64,000 nt of DNA, taken from positions 6,460,001-6,524,000 of the forward strand of contig CM040087.1 in assembly GCA_022496805.1 (NCBI GenBank), read 5' to 3'. Of this stretch, positions 45,589 to 56,614 are shown piece after piece (the stretch's first letter is position 1; each line of letters begins with the position of its first letter). The stretch is from Pohlia nutans (lineage: Eukaryota > Streptophyta > Bryopsida > Bryales > Mniaceae). The notes beneath the pieces are model-generated. The model was given only the letters and a program-made list of their open reading frames with translations. It searched no databases and was not told where the DNA came from. Both the position numbers and the translations under genes were made by a program.

Positions 45589-45987
45589 AGGTTGGATAAC
45601 CTATTACCACCAACTTAAACAATCTGGCCTATTTTTAGCAGTGCTAAATTCCCAAAAAAAATATGACTGCATTTGAAATAGGTTTTGATGAGGATTGCAA
45701 AAATTTGCAACATCTAATTCGCATTTGTCAATTTTATACAAAATTCCAAAGTGGAAAGTAACCTTTTACCCATACATCACATACCAATTTCCTAAGTTCA
45801 CACTTTGTTGTTCTTAGATCCACTCATGAGCTAACCCAAAACCACCAGCTATTTCTTCGCAATTCTTGGCATGCCATTGGTCTACTTGAATAGTGAAATT
45901 GGCGGTTTTGGGTCTCAATTGTGGTGGCTCCAAGAAAGTTATACATGTCATAATTGGGGGAGGTGGTGGTAATAGGTTATCCAACCC
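45589..45987. mobile_element. 400-bp MITE with TA target duplication (copy 3)
   Basis: TA at 45587-45588 and 45988-45989; ends AGGTTGGATAACCTATTACC and its complement. Very similar to copies 1 and 2. The minus-strand open frame is retained and ends in a stop near 45820 (FGLAHEWI). Confidence 0.93.
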
Positions 45988-46014
45988 TAGTGCTCATGGA
46001 AATGCATTCATTCT

Positions 46015-46535
46015 TCAACAATGATGGATGATGCCTCTACAATAGCTATTGTACACCTTCAATTCCTGGAGTCCTGAAACAAGAGGCAACATAGTAAGGC
46101 AGGCTTCCATGTGAGGATCGGTTGGGTGAAAGCAGTAGAAGGCAAGAAATGAGGTCTCAAAAATCATCCATACTCCAATAACTTCACCCATTTTGGTAGA
46201 AATGAAAACCCATCTCCTTAGTTCACCCATTTCAGTGAAACTTCGACCTTTCGTGACCGACCACCCATACATGGAAGCCGGGCCTAAGGCAGTTAGAGAA
46301 TGTGCAGTGCACTGGGCAAAGCGGTGTGCAACATGATTCCAGAACGGAGCTGGGCAATTCATTCCTGAGCTGTAAAGTTGGTGTATTTATTTATGTAATC
46401 TACACCACAACGTGACATCAGAAGAAGTAACTTAAATAATTAATAAATAAATATCTTAATTAATTAATAGATCTAACCACGTGGTTAAATCTTTTCGAGT
46501 TGGCTGGACTGGCTGATAACATTGGAGGTTTGGAA
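46015..46535 (-). repeat. Part of duplicated block 1 containing a 115-codon open frame
   Basis: The minus strand has an open frame at 46015-46362 (MNCPAPFWNHVAHRFAQ ... LQELKVYNSYCRGIIHH). Parts of it (a FW.HVAH.FAQ stretch and LQE.K.Y.SYC) are also readable at 52920-53040 in block 2, where an intervening ~200 bases are absent. That pattern would fit two exons separated by an intron, but the protein is not recognised. Conservatively I list it as part of the duplicated block. Confidence 0.5.
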
Positions 46536-47167
46536 CATACTAGAAAGTTAACCCCTTAAGGATGTTGCTGGTTTCAATACACACGTTGGGTGGAGCGTAT
46601 TTTCAGGTTTTTTTTATACATGAACCGTTTCCTACTGCTCTGAAGGTGTTGCCGGGGCAGAGATTTTTATTGTGTGACCTCAGTGTAGTCTCGAAGAGAC
46701 TTTTCGAATCGTGGTGAGAATCTGAGAAGTTTCGACGGCAAGAGAAAATGGAGAGAGCGTGTGGGTGTTAGGCGTATCAGCAACGACGACCGTATGGTGC
46801 TTGTTGTGAACTTACGGTGTTACGGATGTGGAAAGTGACGTGTTGTGGGGCAGCTGTCAGTCATCTGGCGACCGGGTCTACCGGTTTTGTCCTGGGTACT
46901 TCTGGTGTTGATCTGACGGTGACGGGAAGCACCCAATCACAGGGTCCAAGCGAGCGTAGAGCAGGGGTGTCAGGAAGTCCTGGGCGGGTGACACCAACGA
47001 CTTCTCCTGGGCGCAGTTCAGCAGACACACCAAGAAGGGTATTGATTGTGGGCTTCTGATAGAGTTGAGCTTTGAGACAGAGTACATACAGAGTAATTCA
47101 CATGATTCAGACGACCTTGCAAATTATTCCAATTGCAACCAACACTGTCGAAGAGTACATGAACGAA

Positions 47168-47636
47168 AGGCTAAATTTCAACACGGAATCACAATAAACA
47201 AATTCGGAGCGTGAAGACCCTAACGACAGAGTACTATGAACGGTGAAGCTCCAACAATCTGCAGCTCAAAAAATCACAAAAGAAACGCAGAAGAATCACA
47301 ATACACCGATGAGAAAACGAAATGGTAAGAGGAAGACAGAATGTACAGTGATTGTAAGGAATGAAACCCTAGTATGATTTGCGGGTGATGCACTGGTAGT
47401 GGAGCTCCAATGCAGAACCGCAATCTGCAGCTCAAAAAATCACAAAAGGAAGGCTCAGTTACAACACGGAATCACAATACGTAAATTCCGAGCGAGAAAA
47501 CCCTAATGACAGAGTACAATGAACTGCGGAGCTTCAACAATCCGCAGCTCAAAAAAAATCACAAAAGAAACGCAGAAGAATCACAATACACCGATGAGAA
47601 AACGAAATAACAGGATGTACAGTGATTGTAAGGAAT
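47168..47636. repeat. Tandem duplication of ~190 bp within the 2.33-kb TTAA element
   Basis: Segments 47168-47362 and 47450-47636 are direct copies about 275-283 bp apart. They share ACACGGAATCACAATA, the AAGAAACGCAGAAGAATCAC stretch and TGTACAGTGATTGTAAGGAA. The AACCCTAA and splice-like motifs suggest that the source may have been a gene 5' region read on the minus strand, but this is inference. Confidence 0.85.
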
Positions 47637-48136
47637 CTGGAGCTGGCATTGCATACCATTGCAGCAACCTCGGGCGACTGGGACCCAGACTTTCTGCTGA
47701 ATAAAAGAATTAAGAAATACTGAAACGAGGGTTTGCATGCGAGAAAAATTCATCTGCAACGACACCTAATGCCTGAAAAAGGGTACGAAATCAGCTCTCG
47801 ACCTAAAAAAGGGTACGGAATTAGAGATGCTCTCACCACGTTGTAATTCCATGCCATGACTGAATCTCCGACGAAATACGTACCTGTACATCCAGCGATG
47901 TCTGCATTTATGATTGCGTCCCCGCTTTTAGGTACAGCACACTCTGTCTGATGCATGAGCGAAAGAACCTTCGCAGTTCTCTTTTTTTCTTTCAACTCCG
48001 TCTGCTGGCCAGTGAGTACCGTAGTGCTGATCCGATTCATCACTCTCTGGATTAACCATCACAATGTCAGTCACGCATCTCAACATCACATGCTCACAAA
48101 CCTCAGTGAACAAAAAAGACAATGCACGACACTTAC

Positions 48137-48192
48137 TAGTTGGTGTCAAACCACTTCGTCATCTCCATGGTGGGCTTCGTCTTGTTTCCGCG
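48137..48192 (-). pseudogene. Methionine synthase (MetE) exon fragment
   Basis: The minus strand encodes RGNKTKPTMEMTKWFDTNY, a hallmark segment near the start of cobalamin-independent methionine synthase. Normal proteins have RGN, a few residues, then P.MEMTKWFDTNYHY. A good splice donor (GTAAGT) follows the TA of the final Tyr codon at 48137. The sequence before RGN and after the donor is not recognisably MetE, so only part of one exon is present. It sits within the TTAA element and is interpreted as a captured host gene piece. Confidence 0.65.
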
Positions 48193-48937
48193 CGCTTCCA
48201 AACCTCCAATGCGCCTTTCTGCACTCCTTCCCATTCTCCACTCTTCTTCCCCATGTAAATTCCTGCTCGCACAGGCACTCTACGACCACACCCTGGTATG
48301 CCTCGCTCTCTCCTCCGAACTCATCGCGTTGGCTTCCATCCCCATCGGCAATACTTGTAGCAGCAAACTTCCTGCATTTTCCTCCGTTGTTTTCGAATTC
48401 GGTACGCACCCTAGCGAACTGTGACAATCCTTGAGAACACGGCTTCCGCACCCCACTACGCAAACGGATTGTAAGGTGACTATACAAATCAGTAAAAACT
48501 CCAAGAAATCACTCCACTCCACGCACTGAATTGCAACGAGTGCAGAATCCAAGGTTTCCCCACACAGCCGGAACCCTAACCGCTCTCCACCGCCTGTGCC
48601 TGTTTCCTTATCTTCCAGTATGTACGGGCTCTGACAGGAAATTACATGCACGACATACGTATGATCACACTGTATCACCCAGAATACACAAATTACACAG
48701 TTTCACCCCCTAGAGAATCTACAATTCGAATAAAAAAAATTCTCTAAAATTCTCTAAAAATCCAGCATAGTCTTGCCGAGGATTTTGTAGTTCATCGTAT
48801 TCATCAATACCGCAATATTCGGAGTGAAAAACACAAATACTGGTTGTCGTAGGCCACTGCTGGCCCCAACATCCTAAAGGGGTTAAGTTAGGGCAGTCGT
48901 GCAGTGATGAAATTGCTGTTCCAACCACGCACGTTAA

Positions 48938-49513
48938 CCCCTAAAGGATTTGGGGGTGTTGAACTTAGCTCTTGTTTTCTTGACTAGCTCTTGTAGCAAG
49001 CCTCAATTCTTCATTGGTGTGGGATAATTTTGATGATCGGCATTATTGAAATTAAAGAAGACTTGCGTAGTTTTTTTTTTATGATAAAAAATCAACAAAA
49101 TTGCACAATTTTTGAGAAAATGCCAATGTTGGGAAGATTGATGGAACTTGTTTAGGGTGTTTTGTACACATGTTGAAATCGGATTGTTCAAGAGTGCTCC
49201 AAAAATTTTGAAATTTTTATTGTGAGTAGAAATCATCATTTTAAACATGTGCAAAAAATTCCAAGTAATTTGGAGGTGTGGGGAGGAAGATATGAGGGAC
49301 TGAAGTGACGCCAAAATACCCTTCGTGCAACTCAAAAAAATCACCAAAAATTGCTCACTTGATGAATTTCCAATAAAGAAGTACCTACAAATTCGGCTCT
49401 AAAAAAGAACCAAGGTTTTTTTTGTTGCCCATCCTACAATTTAAAGCACCAAAACCCGAATTTCCTCACTTTTTAGTTTTAGAAGCCGCGTGTGCCTTAC
49501 TGTCCTTTAGGGG
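48938..49513. mobile_element. TTAA-family MITE, subfamily B
   Basis: 576 bp flanked by TTAA (48934-48937 and 49514-49517). Ends are CCCCTAAAGGATT and, reverse-complemented, CCCCTAAAGGACA. The body matches the left two-thirds of the element at 10269. It starts only 51 bp after the right TTAA of the 2.33-kb element, so insertions cluster here. Confidence 0.92.
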
Positions 49514-49519
49514 TTAAAA

Positions 49520-50815
49520 GTGACACAAGGGTGTGCATGTACGTAAGCAAAAAAAGACATTACTAATAAAAGTATTTCAAAATATTGGAGTGAAAATAGG
49601 AGTGAGCAAAGGATATGCAAAGTTACAAACACTCCAATGTGTGTGGTAGCAAATAGTGTGCAACACACTTTTAGGAAATAATTTCAAAACACCACGTGTC
49701 ATTGGGTAAGTCTCCATCAATAAAGTTACCCTTCTAGTTTTACATGTGTGTGCAAAAAGAGTAGCACAGTTGAAACAAAAATGGGTGAGCGAGAGTGTGC
49801 AAATGTGTGCAGGCTACCAACATGCTAGCCCGTTTCCGTGCACACACACCCTCGTGTAAATGAACCAAGAGAGAAGATGCATGGAAACCTTAAGAACTGT
49901 TGTAGTAAGGGGATTGGTCCATGATGGAGGCCGGGAGAGGTCCGGGCCTGGAGTGTAGGTTGGAGAGAAAAGTGTGCTTCTGTTGTGAAGGGTGTGTGGC
50001 CAACATACGCTGGCCTCTTCATGGTGCTACGGGACTGGGTTCCGGTGGGTTGGAGATCGAACAAGCGGCTAGTCGCGTAGTATCTGTCTTAGTATTTACC
50101 CAAGATTTGCTTTTACACCTTGTTTGTACTGTGTAGGCATGTAATTCCTTGAAAACAAAGCGTTTTTGTAGTCTCTCCCCTAGTGAGCAGAGACAACAAA
50201 ATCAGTTGGCATGACTAGGCACAATGTGCTCTAGGCCCATTACGGAGTTAGCAAGAATAGTGCCCGACTATGTTGGTTTTTTGACAAAGTTTTAACCGGG
50301 GGTTTTTTTGCACTGTAGCAGTGCTCCATGCATGCAATGGAGAGTGATCCCTTGAGATTTAGACCATTGTGACTGTGCCACAACATAGGACCTTGGCATC
50401 ATGGTGCCAGAAAAATCCTGGTTTAACGTATTTCATGTCCAAAAGCCTCCATTGACATGAAAAAGATTTATACTATTCGATATTTCTTGTGTTTGGAGGT
50501 TTGTTATCTTGTTTTTTTTTCTTGAATCAATTTTTTCTCTTGTTCTTGTTCCATTAGTGTATGTATTCTGATCTTGATCGACGTACTAGCTCTTTTTATA
50601 GTTTAACGTATAAATTTTTGTTCTAAATTGTTCATGAATAAGTCACTCTCGCTTATAAAATTCACAATAATTATGTGTGAGTATGTTCTTGTCATGAAAA
50701 ATTGCAATGGAGAGTTGTTGACAAAGGAGAAGTCCATAATTGATAGATTGTAAATGTTCTTGACATTGATTGGCTATGCCATTGAATTTGGTGTTGTGTT
50801 CATGTTTTCAACTTT
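49520..50815. other. Intergenic DNA, unassigned
   Basis: No gene recognised. Around 49920-50130 composition is more balanced and a 71-codon frame exists, but nothing supports it as a gene. Confidence 0.4.
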
Positions 50816-50820
50816 GTTAA

Positions 50821-51388
50821 CCCCTAAAGGACCACAACTATGATTCTCTCCAAACACTCCAAAGTATCCCTTGTCATAAAAAGACAAATAGTTTTTGATC
50901 TAAAACCTTTTTGGCCAATTCAACTGAAGGATATTTCAACCAAGTTGAATTTATTACAACCCTAAATTTTTTTAACTGTTCAGAGTTCTTCAATAATAAG
51001 ATTATAAGCTTCAAAGTTGGTAGCATTTTTTTTTTGGCTTGTTGCCCAAGTTTGAAACTTTCTTAAAATGCCCAAAATGCAAAGTTTAGTCTTAGATTTG
51101 GTAAAATGAATTTGGCAGTTGTGTATATGGAGGCGTTAGCTCATTGTGTACAAAAAATCAGATGCGTAGCTCATTGTATGAAATTTTTCAGGAATTGCCC
51201 GCAATTAGGTTTTTCACCTTTACATGATTGTATCTTTTGATCTATACATCATCTACGTACGCAAATTACCATCCCATCTTTGTTACAAAGACTAGAATCA
51301 CCACAAAAAAATCTCAATAATTGACGATCGATACTCATTCCATACTGAACTGACCGAACTTGGAAAATTAGCCTTGGTCCTTTAGGGG
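50821..51388. mobile_element. TTAA-family MITE with 14-bp perfect ends
   Basis: 568 bp flanked by TTAA (50817-50820 and 51389-51392). Both ends are CCCCTAAAGGACCA, a perfect match over 14 bases. The interior differs from subfamilies A and B, so members share ends and size but not bodies. This is the cleanest terminal pair in the window. Confidence 0.94.
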
Positions 51389-51392
51389 TTAA

Positions 51393-52500
51393 AGATGAAA
51401 GGAAGCTCAAAGACGATAAGGACTAACTTGACCCTTTAGGAAAAGGTAGAACTCACTAATTTGTACAAAGTAATCCTTCTTGGACTCAACAAGCAATTGT
51501 TGATGAGGACAATAAATTGCATAATTTCATTTTAAGCATGATTCTCTTTTTAATTTTCTTTGGTTCTATTTAAAAGAAGCATAGATCCCTCAAAGGTGCT
51601 CCGTTTGACATTTTAAATAACCCCATTCAGTACAACGAAGTAGAAGTTATGAGAAAGATTCTACCAAAATACTATCAAGCCCGTGGGACTTGTATTGTCC
51701 TTTAAGGATTAGCTTGGTATAAGTTTAATGCGAATTCAAATTGCTATTGCCGAACATGTTTTATGAAGAAATGAAGACAAAATGTACAATATTTTAAGAA
51801 AGTGTTCTAAATTTACTTTTAGAAAAAAAACAATGATGTTTCATGATCAAATCTTTGTCTTGATGGAGAAGCTCTTACTTTTTTTTCCGTGAAGTTGAGT
51901 TTTCCATTTTTTTTCCAGAGCCCTCTCCAAGCACACTCCAAAAGAACCCAATTTCTTTTTTGCATTTCATCTCTTTACCTGTGTATCAGAGCCTTGCTAG
52001 TGTTCCAATGGAGAAGCTCTGAATTCTCTGAGTGCCCAGTCTAGTATTATTCTTGCCATCGCCGTAATGGGTCCATTCCACATCATGCTAGATAGCCAAT
52101 TTTTTACTGGCAAATTTTCGCCACAACCTTACTTAATTTTGAGAGTGGCTACTTTTGCACAAGAAACAATGAACAAAAATTGCATGAAATTGCCAAAGTC
52201 CTCTAAAATTTATTCCAAAATCACAAATATTTGGATGAAAGTGTCTTATAATAGACAACTTTATGGGCGAATACATCTATATAGATGATTCTATCCATTC
52301 TTTCTAGATGTACATTGCTCTACCAATGAAAAACAAGTAGCTACGCTAGAAGGAGCTCTGATTGGAATAGAACGAGGTAGTACGAGAATGCACTTTATTG
52401 GAATCATGAACGAAATATATTTATTACAGTGATATTTAACCTAATAAAATCAGTGTCCCCCCTCTTCCCTGCGGTCAGAGCCAACAAAATAAAGTTGGCT
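51393..52500. other. Intergenic DNA, unassigned
   Basis: AT-rich, no gene or complete element recognised. A fragment like a TTAA-family right end (GTCCTTTAAGGATTAG) is at about 51700, unpaired. Confidence 0.4.
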
Positions 52501-52504
52501 GAAG

Positions 52505-55165
52505 CCAGGTCATGCCGACTGATTGTGGTCAATCTCCAACACTCCAGGAGCCAACCCCATAGTGCCCGAAATGAACAGAGTGTGCTGCCCGGCCAACACC
52601 GCACCTTTTCTCTCCAACAGTGCGTCCTCTCCTCCCGCCACTCCGTTATGACTAGTAACTTACTACAGAATTCTTAGGGTTCTGTGCATCATCTCTCCAT
52701 TACCAACCCCACATCCCCATCACTGCATGACTGCCCTTACTAACTTGACTAAACTTACTAGTACAGTACATACTCTTATTGGATCTAGCCAAGCCAGCTC
52801 AGCAAGATTTAAGCACGTGGAAATTAATTAATTTATTACTTAGCTCAATTACTTCTCCTGATGTCACGTTGTGGATTAGATTAAAAAAAATGCATCAACT
52901 TTACAGCTCACGAATGAATCTATCAATTGCCGAGCACCGTTCTGGGATCATGTTGCACACGCCTTTGCCCAGCACATTCTCCAACTGCCATCTTCTTTCC
53001 TCCAGGAAATGAAGATGTACAAGAGCTACTGTACAGTAGAGGCATTCGTCATTCTTCATTCTTCACTGTCGAGGAATGAATGTACTTACTGTAGATAAGG
53101 GACCATAACAAGGCGGGCCGCTCAAGAATTTTGGTGAAGGAGATCGAATATTATTATATTCCAATTCCGTGTCTGTGTCCGTGTATGTGGAAGTGTATTC
53201 CTGGCGCATTGAATGCGGGGTATCACGATGCCCGGAAATAGCAACTCTTGTCTGCGCAGACATGACGGATGCCAGCCCATCCAGGCCGGTGCTTGCTAAC
53301 GTGGACCTCATCTTTAACAACTCCTATAAGAGTTCACTTGGCATTCATTCATACCATCTCCATCATCTGTTCCATTAGAGCATTCTTGAGCTACAAGTAT
53401 TCTTCAAGCATTAATCAAGCACTCTTCAAGCATTCTTGAGCTACGAGTATTCTTCAAGCGTTCTTAGCCTTCTCTTCATTCTGTTGTGAGGATTCAATTC
53501 TACACAAGCGACTGAGTTTGTCACCGATTCTCTTGTTTTTCAGTGTGAGGCAGGATTTCTGTCCCGCAGAGCGAGCTCGTGCTGATTCCAAGTCTCGGCG
53601 ACGACATGGATTCTGGTGCTTACGATTCCGAGGACGCTACTCCGATCTCCATTTACAACCCTCCGCCTCCGCCCAGGCCAATCTCATGGCCTGTTCAAGG
53701 GCGCCCTGTTGTTACTACACAAGGCTGATTCACGCCTCCACTGAGGCAGTGGGTGTCCATGTGTATTCATGGTTGACATCCACACAGCAAGATCACCTCA
53801 TGCTCCATCTGGTGCGCGCAAGATCTCATACTCATTTCGAGCGCAGGTGCACCAAGTTTTGTGATTCATGGCCGGGTTAAAAAAACATATATGGCTTGCC
53901 TGGGAGACGGTGAGTCTCTTGACTCTAATTCCGTCGTGGTATGGAACTGGTGGGCAACCTTCTGAAATATGGTGAAGGAATATCCAACATGTGAAAAGCG
54001 AGGAGTGTTTGAACCAAAATATCCAGAAGTTCATTAGGAGGATTCCGGTGCGTGCTGAGTCTCGCTACATCGAATTTTAAGGGGATTCAAGTGGAATTTC
54101 ACTCAAAATCGTGCCGACGTGAAGGATTCTTATTTCTTCTGATTAAAGTAGGCCATTCTTGTCAGGAACGACGTCCACAGCCATGTGAGGTTCAGTGCTC
54201 TGGCTTGCGGGACACGTTTTAGAGGTCTCTTCGTATGAGTATCATAGATGATTACATAGTTGATCATTTTAATTGAATAAAACGATGGTCTATTCAATAG
54301 AAACGCTTGTCTATCAATTTGTCCAGAACAGAGTTTCGAACTCCTACTGCTTGTCATGTAAGCAAGCACTCTCCACAGACTAGGAACATATTTGTATCAG
54401 AGAAAGGCTACTTCTGAATCATCAACACAACATGGTTGCTTGAAAGAATTGAGCTCATTTTTCTTTGAACAGATTGGTATTTTTTATGTAGAGTACAGTA
54501 CAACTCCATGGAACACTAGCCTTCTCCAATTCCGGGTTTGGAGTTCACTGCACGCACTCAAAATACATGCATCCTTGTAGATACGCGATTCAGTGAGCCA
54601 AAAACAAAATTTCCCTAGATTCAATTCACTCGTTGTTAGAGGAAACCTACATGACGGCAATAAAGCACTAGAGATGATGAAACTTGAGCTCCACGCACAG
54701 GAAGAAATCAGCCATGACGCTGACGCAGGGAATGGCCAAGTGCCTACACGTCATCAGCATTAGTACGAATTCTCCACACGTGTTCGCCTCTGAGTCCTTG
54801 ATCGAGTAGAACAAAAAAGAACAACGCAAAGCGCCATTTCGTGGCGACATCCTCTACCCGAAGGCGCAAACAGGTCGGTGCCAAACCTAATCTGCCGCGG
54901 ATTCATGCAATGAGGTGAAACAGGGCCGTGTCTAGAGAGTTCCGAGTGCTACAACAAGGCGAGCATGGACGAAAGTGGGCCGAAATAAGCAGAGCGCGTT
55001 CCGGCCTTGCGGTGTGCAGACAAGTGCGACGTAAGTGACAAGTTTGTAAAGGTGACGGGCAAGCTGATGAAAAACAGGGGAGACGGCGGGAGAGAGGGGA
55101 GATGATGGACAGAGTTCGTGATGAGTTCTGTTCATCCGCCTGGTTCACAACGGCCATCATCTCAT
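52505..55165 (+). repeat. Duplicated block, copy 2
   Basis: Parallels block 3 (57398-60112) and the inverted block 1. It starts with GTCATGCCGACTGATT and runs through CACGTTGTGG, ATATTATTATATTCCAATTC, the small ORF, ATCCAGAAG, ACACGTTTTAGAGGTCTCTTC and the GCCGCGGATTCATG segment. It lacks the oxidoreductase fragment and the transposon insertions of block 1. The remaining frames are interrupted by stops compared with block 1. Confidence 0.85.
53606..53728 (+). CDS. Conserved small ORF, 40 codons (block 2)
   Basis: Starts [13 protein letters not shown], ends GRPVVTTQG then TGA. Equivalent to 43492-43614 (minus) and 58600-58719. It has a Pro-rich centre and an acidic N-terminus. It is preceded in all three blocks by a stretch with AAGTCTCGG(C/A)GACG, so the leader is conserved too. 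Coding status is inferred from frame conservation only. Confidence 0.5.
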   Translation: MDSGAYDSEDATPISIYNPPPPPRPISWPVQGRPVVTTQG

Positions 55166-55183
55166 AGAGCCCCCATCTTATTA

Positions 55184-55395
55184 TACAATACAGCATGGTT
55201 TGTCTCACTCGACCGTTCCGCGCTAGAATCCGTCGAGGAGACAAACCGAGCTCAATGTGCTCAACGGCATGGGTCCCACTAATCTATCATACAATACATC
55301 TCGGTTTGTCTCACTCGACTGTTCCGCGCTGGAATCCGTCGAGGAGACAACCCAAGGTCAAATGTCAATGTGCTCAACGGCACAGGTCCCACTAG
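55184..55395 (+). repeat. ~105-bp dispersed repeat, two tandem copies
   Basis: Two head-to-tail copies, each with ATACAATACA, GGTTTGTCTCACTCGAC, a GTTCCGCGCTGGAATCC-like segment and GTGCTCAACGGCA. A single copy is at 1830-1960. They abut the right edge of block 2. Confidence 0.8.
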
Positions 55396-55399
55396 TTCC

Positions 55400-56610
55400 C
55401 AAATCACCATATATTGTGGCTCATGGTATTTTTGAACGACCACACTAATAAAAAAATTCCAAAAATATTGTGGTAGCATTTATCCTAATTTGATGAAATT
55501 TGTTCAAACAGATGAGACATTGTTCAAATAGATGAAAAAATTTCAAAATGAATGAATGTACCCACAAAAATTACCCACCTACAATATATGGTTATTTCAG
55601 TGTAGTTATTTGGGTTTGTGTTTTTTTTAAGTAAAGCTTTTAATAATCTAGTTTCATAATTTTTTTGAGATTGCTTTACGCAAGTCAATCTAGTTCAATT
55701 TTGGGCTTTCTTGGTGGAAACGCCATGGGCTTCACCCTCACCCTTCACACCCAAAATGCCCTCATTGAAATGAATTGGCTTATACATTGACTACTATGTA
55801 TATGTAGGGTACCTTAGAATTCTTTTCATACCACCCCGTTGGTTACATGAGTTTTCCACTTGTCGTGTGGAAAGTGTTGTATACCCAATACCAAATGTTC
55901 TTTGTGCATGTTGAAGAGTTGTTGAAAAATCATACTTTAATTTATATATGTGAATCTAAACAATCAATATTATTTTATTTTATTTTAAATGTGAATTTAG
56001 TGTGAATTCACGATCCTTTCACTACTATATAATTGACCACAAGGGCATCTTAATTACTTAAAGTAATCACAATGTTTTTTTTAAGACTAACGCATCATTG
56101 AGGCCTTGGAATGGTCATGTACTTTTTAGTGTTTTTCCATTCAACGTTGAAGCACTAATTTGGTTTCCAAAATAATATTTTGTAGTTAGAGTAGTAGGTA
56201 GGAAATTTGCCAACTTTGAACAGTTTATGAAGAGTCAAAATTTTACCACTATTGCAAGAATATGTGTAAATCCACAAACTTTGTAAATTCAAGCCCTACT
56301 TTCCACAACAAAGTTTTCTTAAGGGATTGCAAGTAGTACTTTAAAAATGTCGTCTCATTCCTCATTTTGGTAATCTCCATTCTGATGGCCCATTCACATA
56401 CACCAATGTTGCCGCATGCATGCGTCAGATTACTTTGAGGGAATCTGTTGTCAACCAAGAAATATAAAATACGCAATTAGAAATTACTTTTAACGCAAAA
56501 AAGGAGCATGGCTTTACTTGCTGCACTATGATGTAGTTGCATAGTGCTTGAACAGTAATTGCCACAAGAAAAGACAAGGCTTTGAATTAATTTTTGTTTC
56601 TCCATTTTAC
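55400..56610. other. AT-rich intergenic DNA
   Basis: No gene or structured element recognised. Confidence 0.45.
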
Positions 56611-56614
56611 CTTA

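Larger units (their letters stand above)
46552..48882. mobile_element. Large TTAA-family element carrying captured sequence (2.33 kb)
   Basis: TTAA at 46548-46551 and 48883-48886. Ends are CCCCTTAAGGATGTTG and, reverse-complemented, CCCCTTTAGGATGTTG, with one mismatch in 16. It lies inside duplicated block 1: the DNA on either side is contiguous in block 2 at about 52720-52790, which lacks it. Inside are a methionine synthase-like fragment (48137-48192), a tandem duplication (47168-47636) and mixed-composition DNA with several unrecognised open frames. No transposase was found, so it is non-autonomous. Confidence 0.85.
41395..48933 (-). repeat. Duplicated block, copy 1 (minus strand, with three insertions)
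   Basis: Homologous on the minus strand to blocks 52505-55165 and 57398-60112. Shared landmarks in order: CATCACTGCACGACTGCC (48.9 kb), the 46010-46535 segment with GATGTCACGTTGTGG, TTATTATATTCCAATTCCGT (44.04 kb), the conserved small ORF (43.6 kb), the AAATATCCAGAAG segment (43.17 kb), TTTTAGAGGCCTCTTCATATG (42.3 kb) and the CCGCGGATTCATGAAACAGG segment (41.67 kb). It is lengthened by transposons at 46552-48882, 45589-45987 and 44899-45469, and by a captured oxidoreductase fragment. Confidence 0.8.

Noticed and set aside
6799..51392. CCCTAAA motifs as interstitial telomere repeats
   Set aside because: They are single copies, always next to TTAA and paired in inverted orientation, so they are transposon ends rather than telomeric arrays.
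52779..53012. 77-codon plus-strand frame
   Set aside because: It lies in the duplicated block but is not the frame shared with block 1, so it is unlikely to be the coding one.
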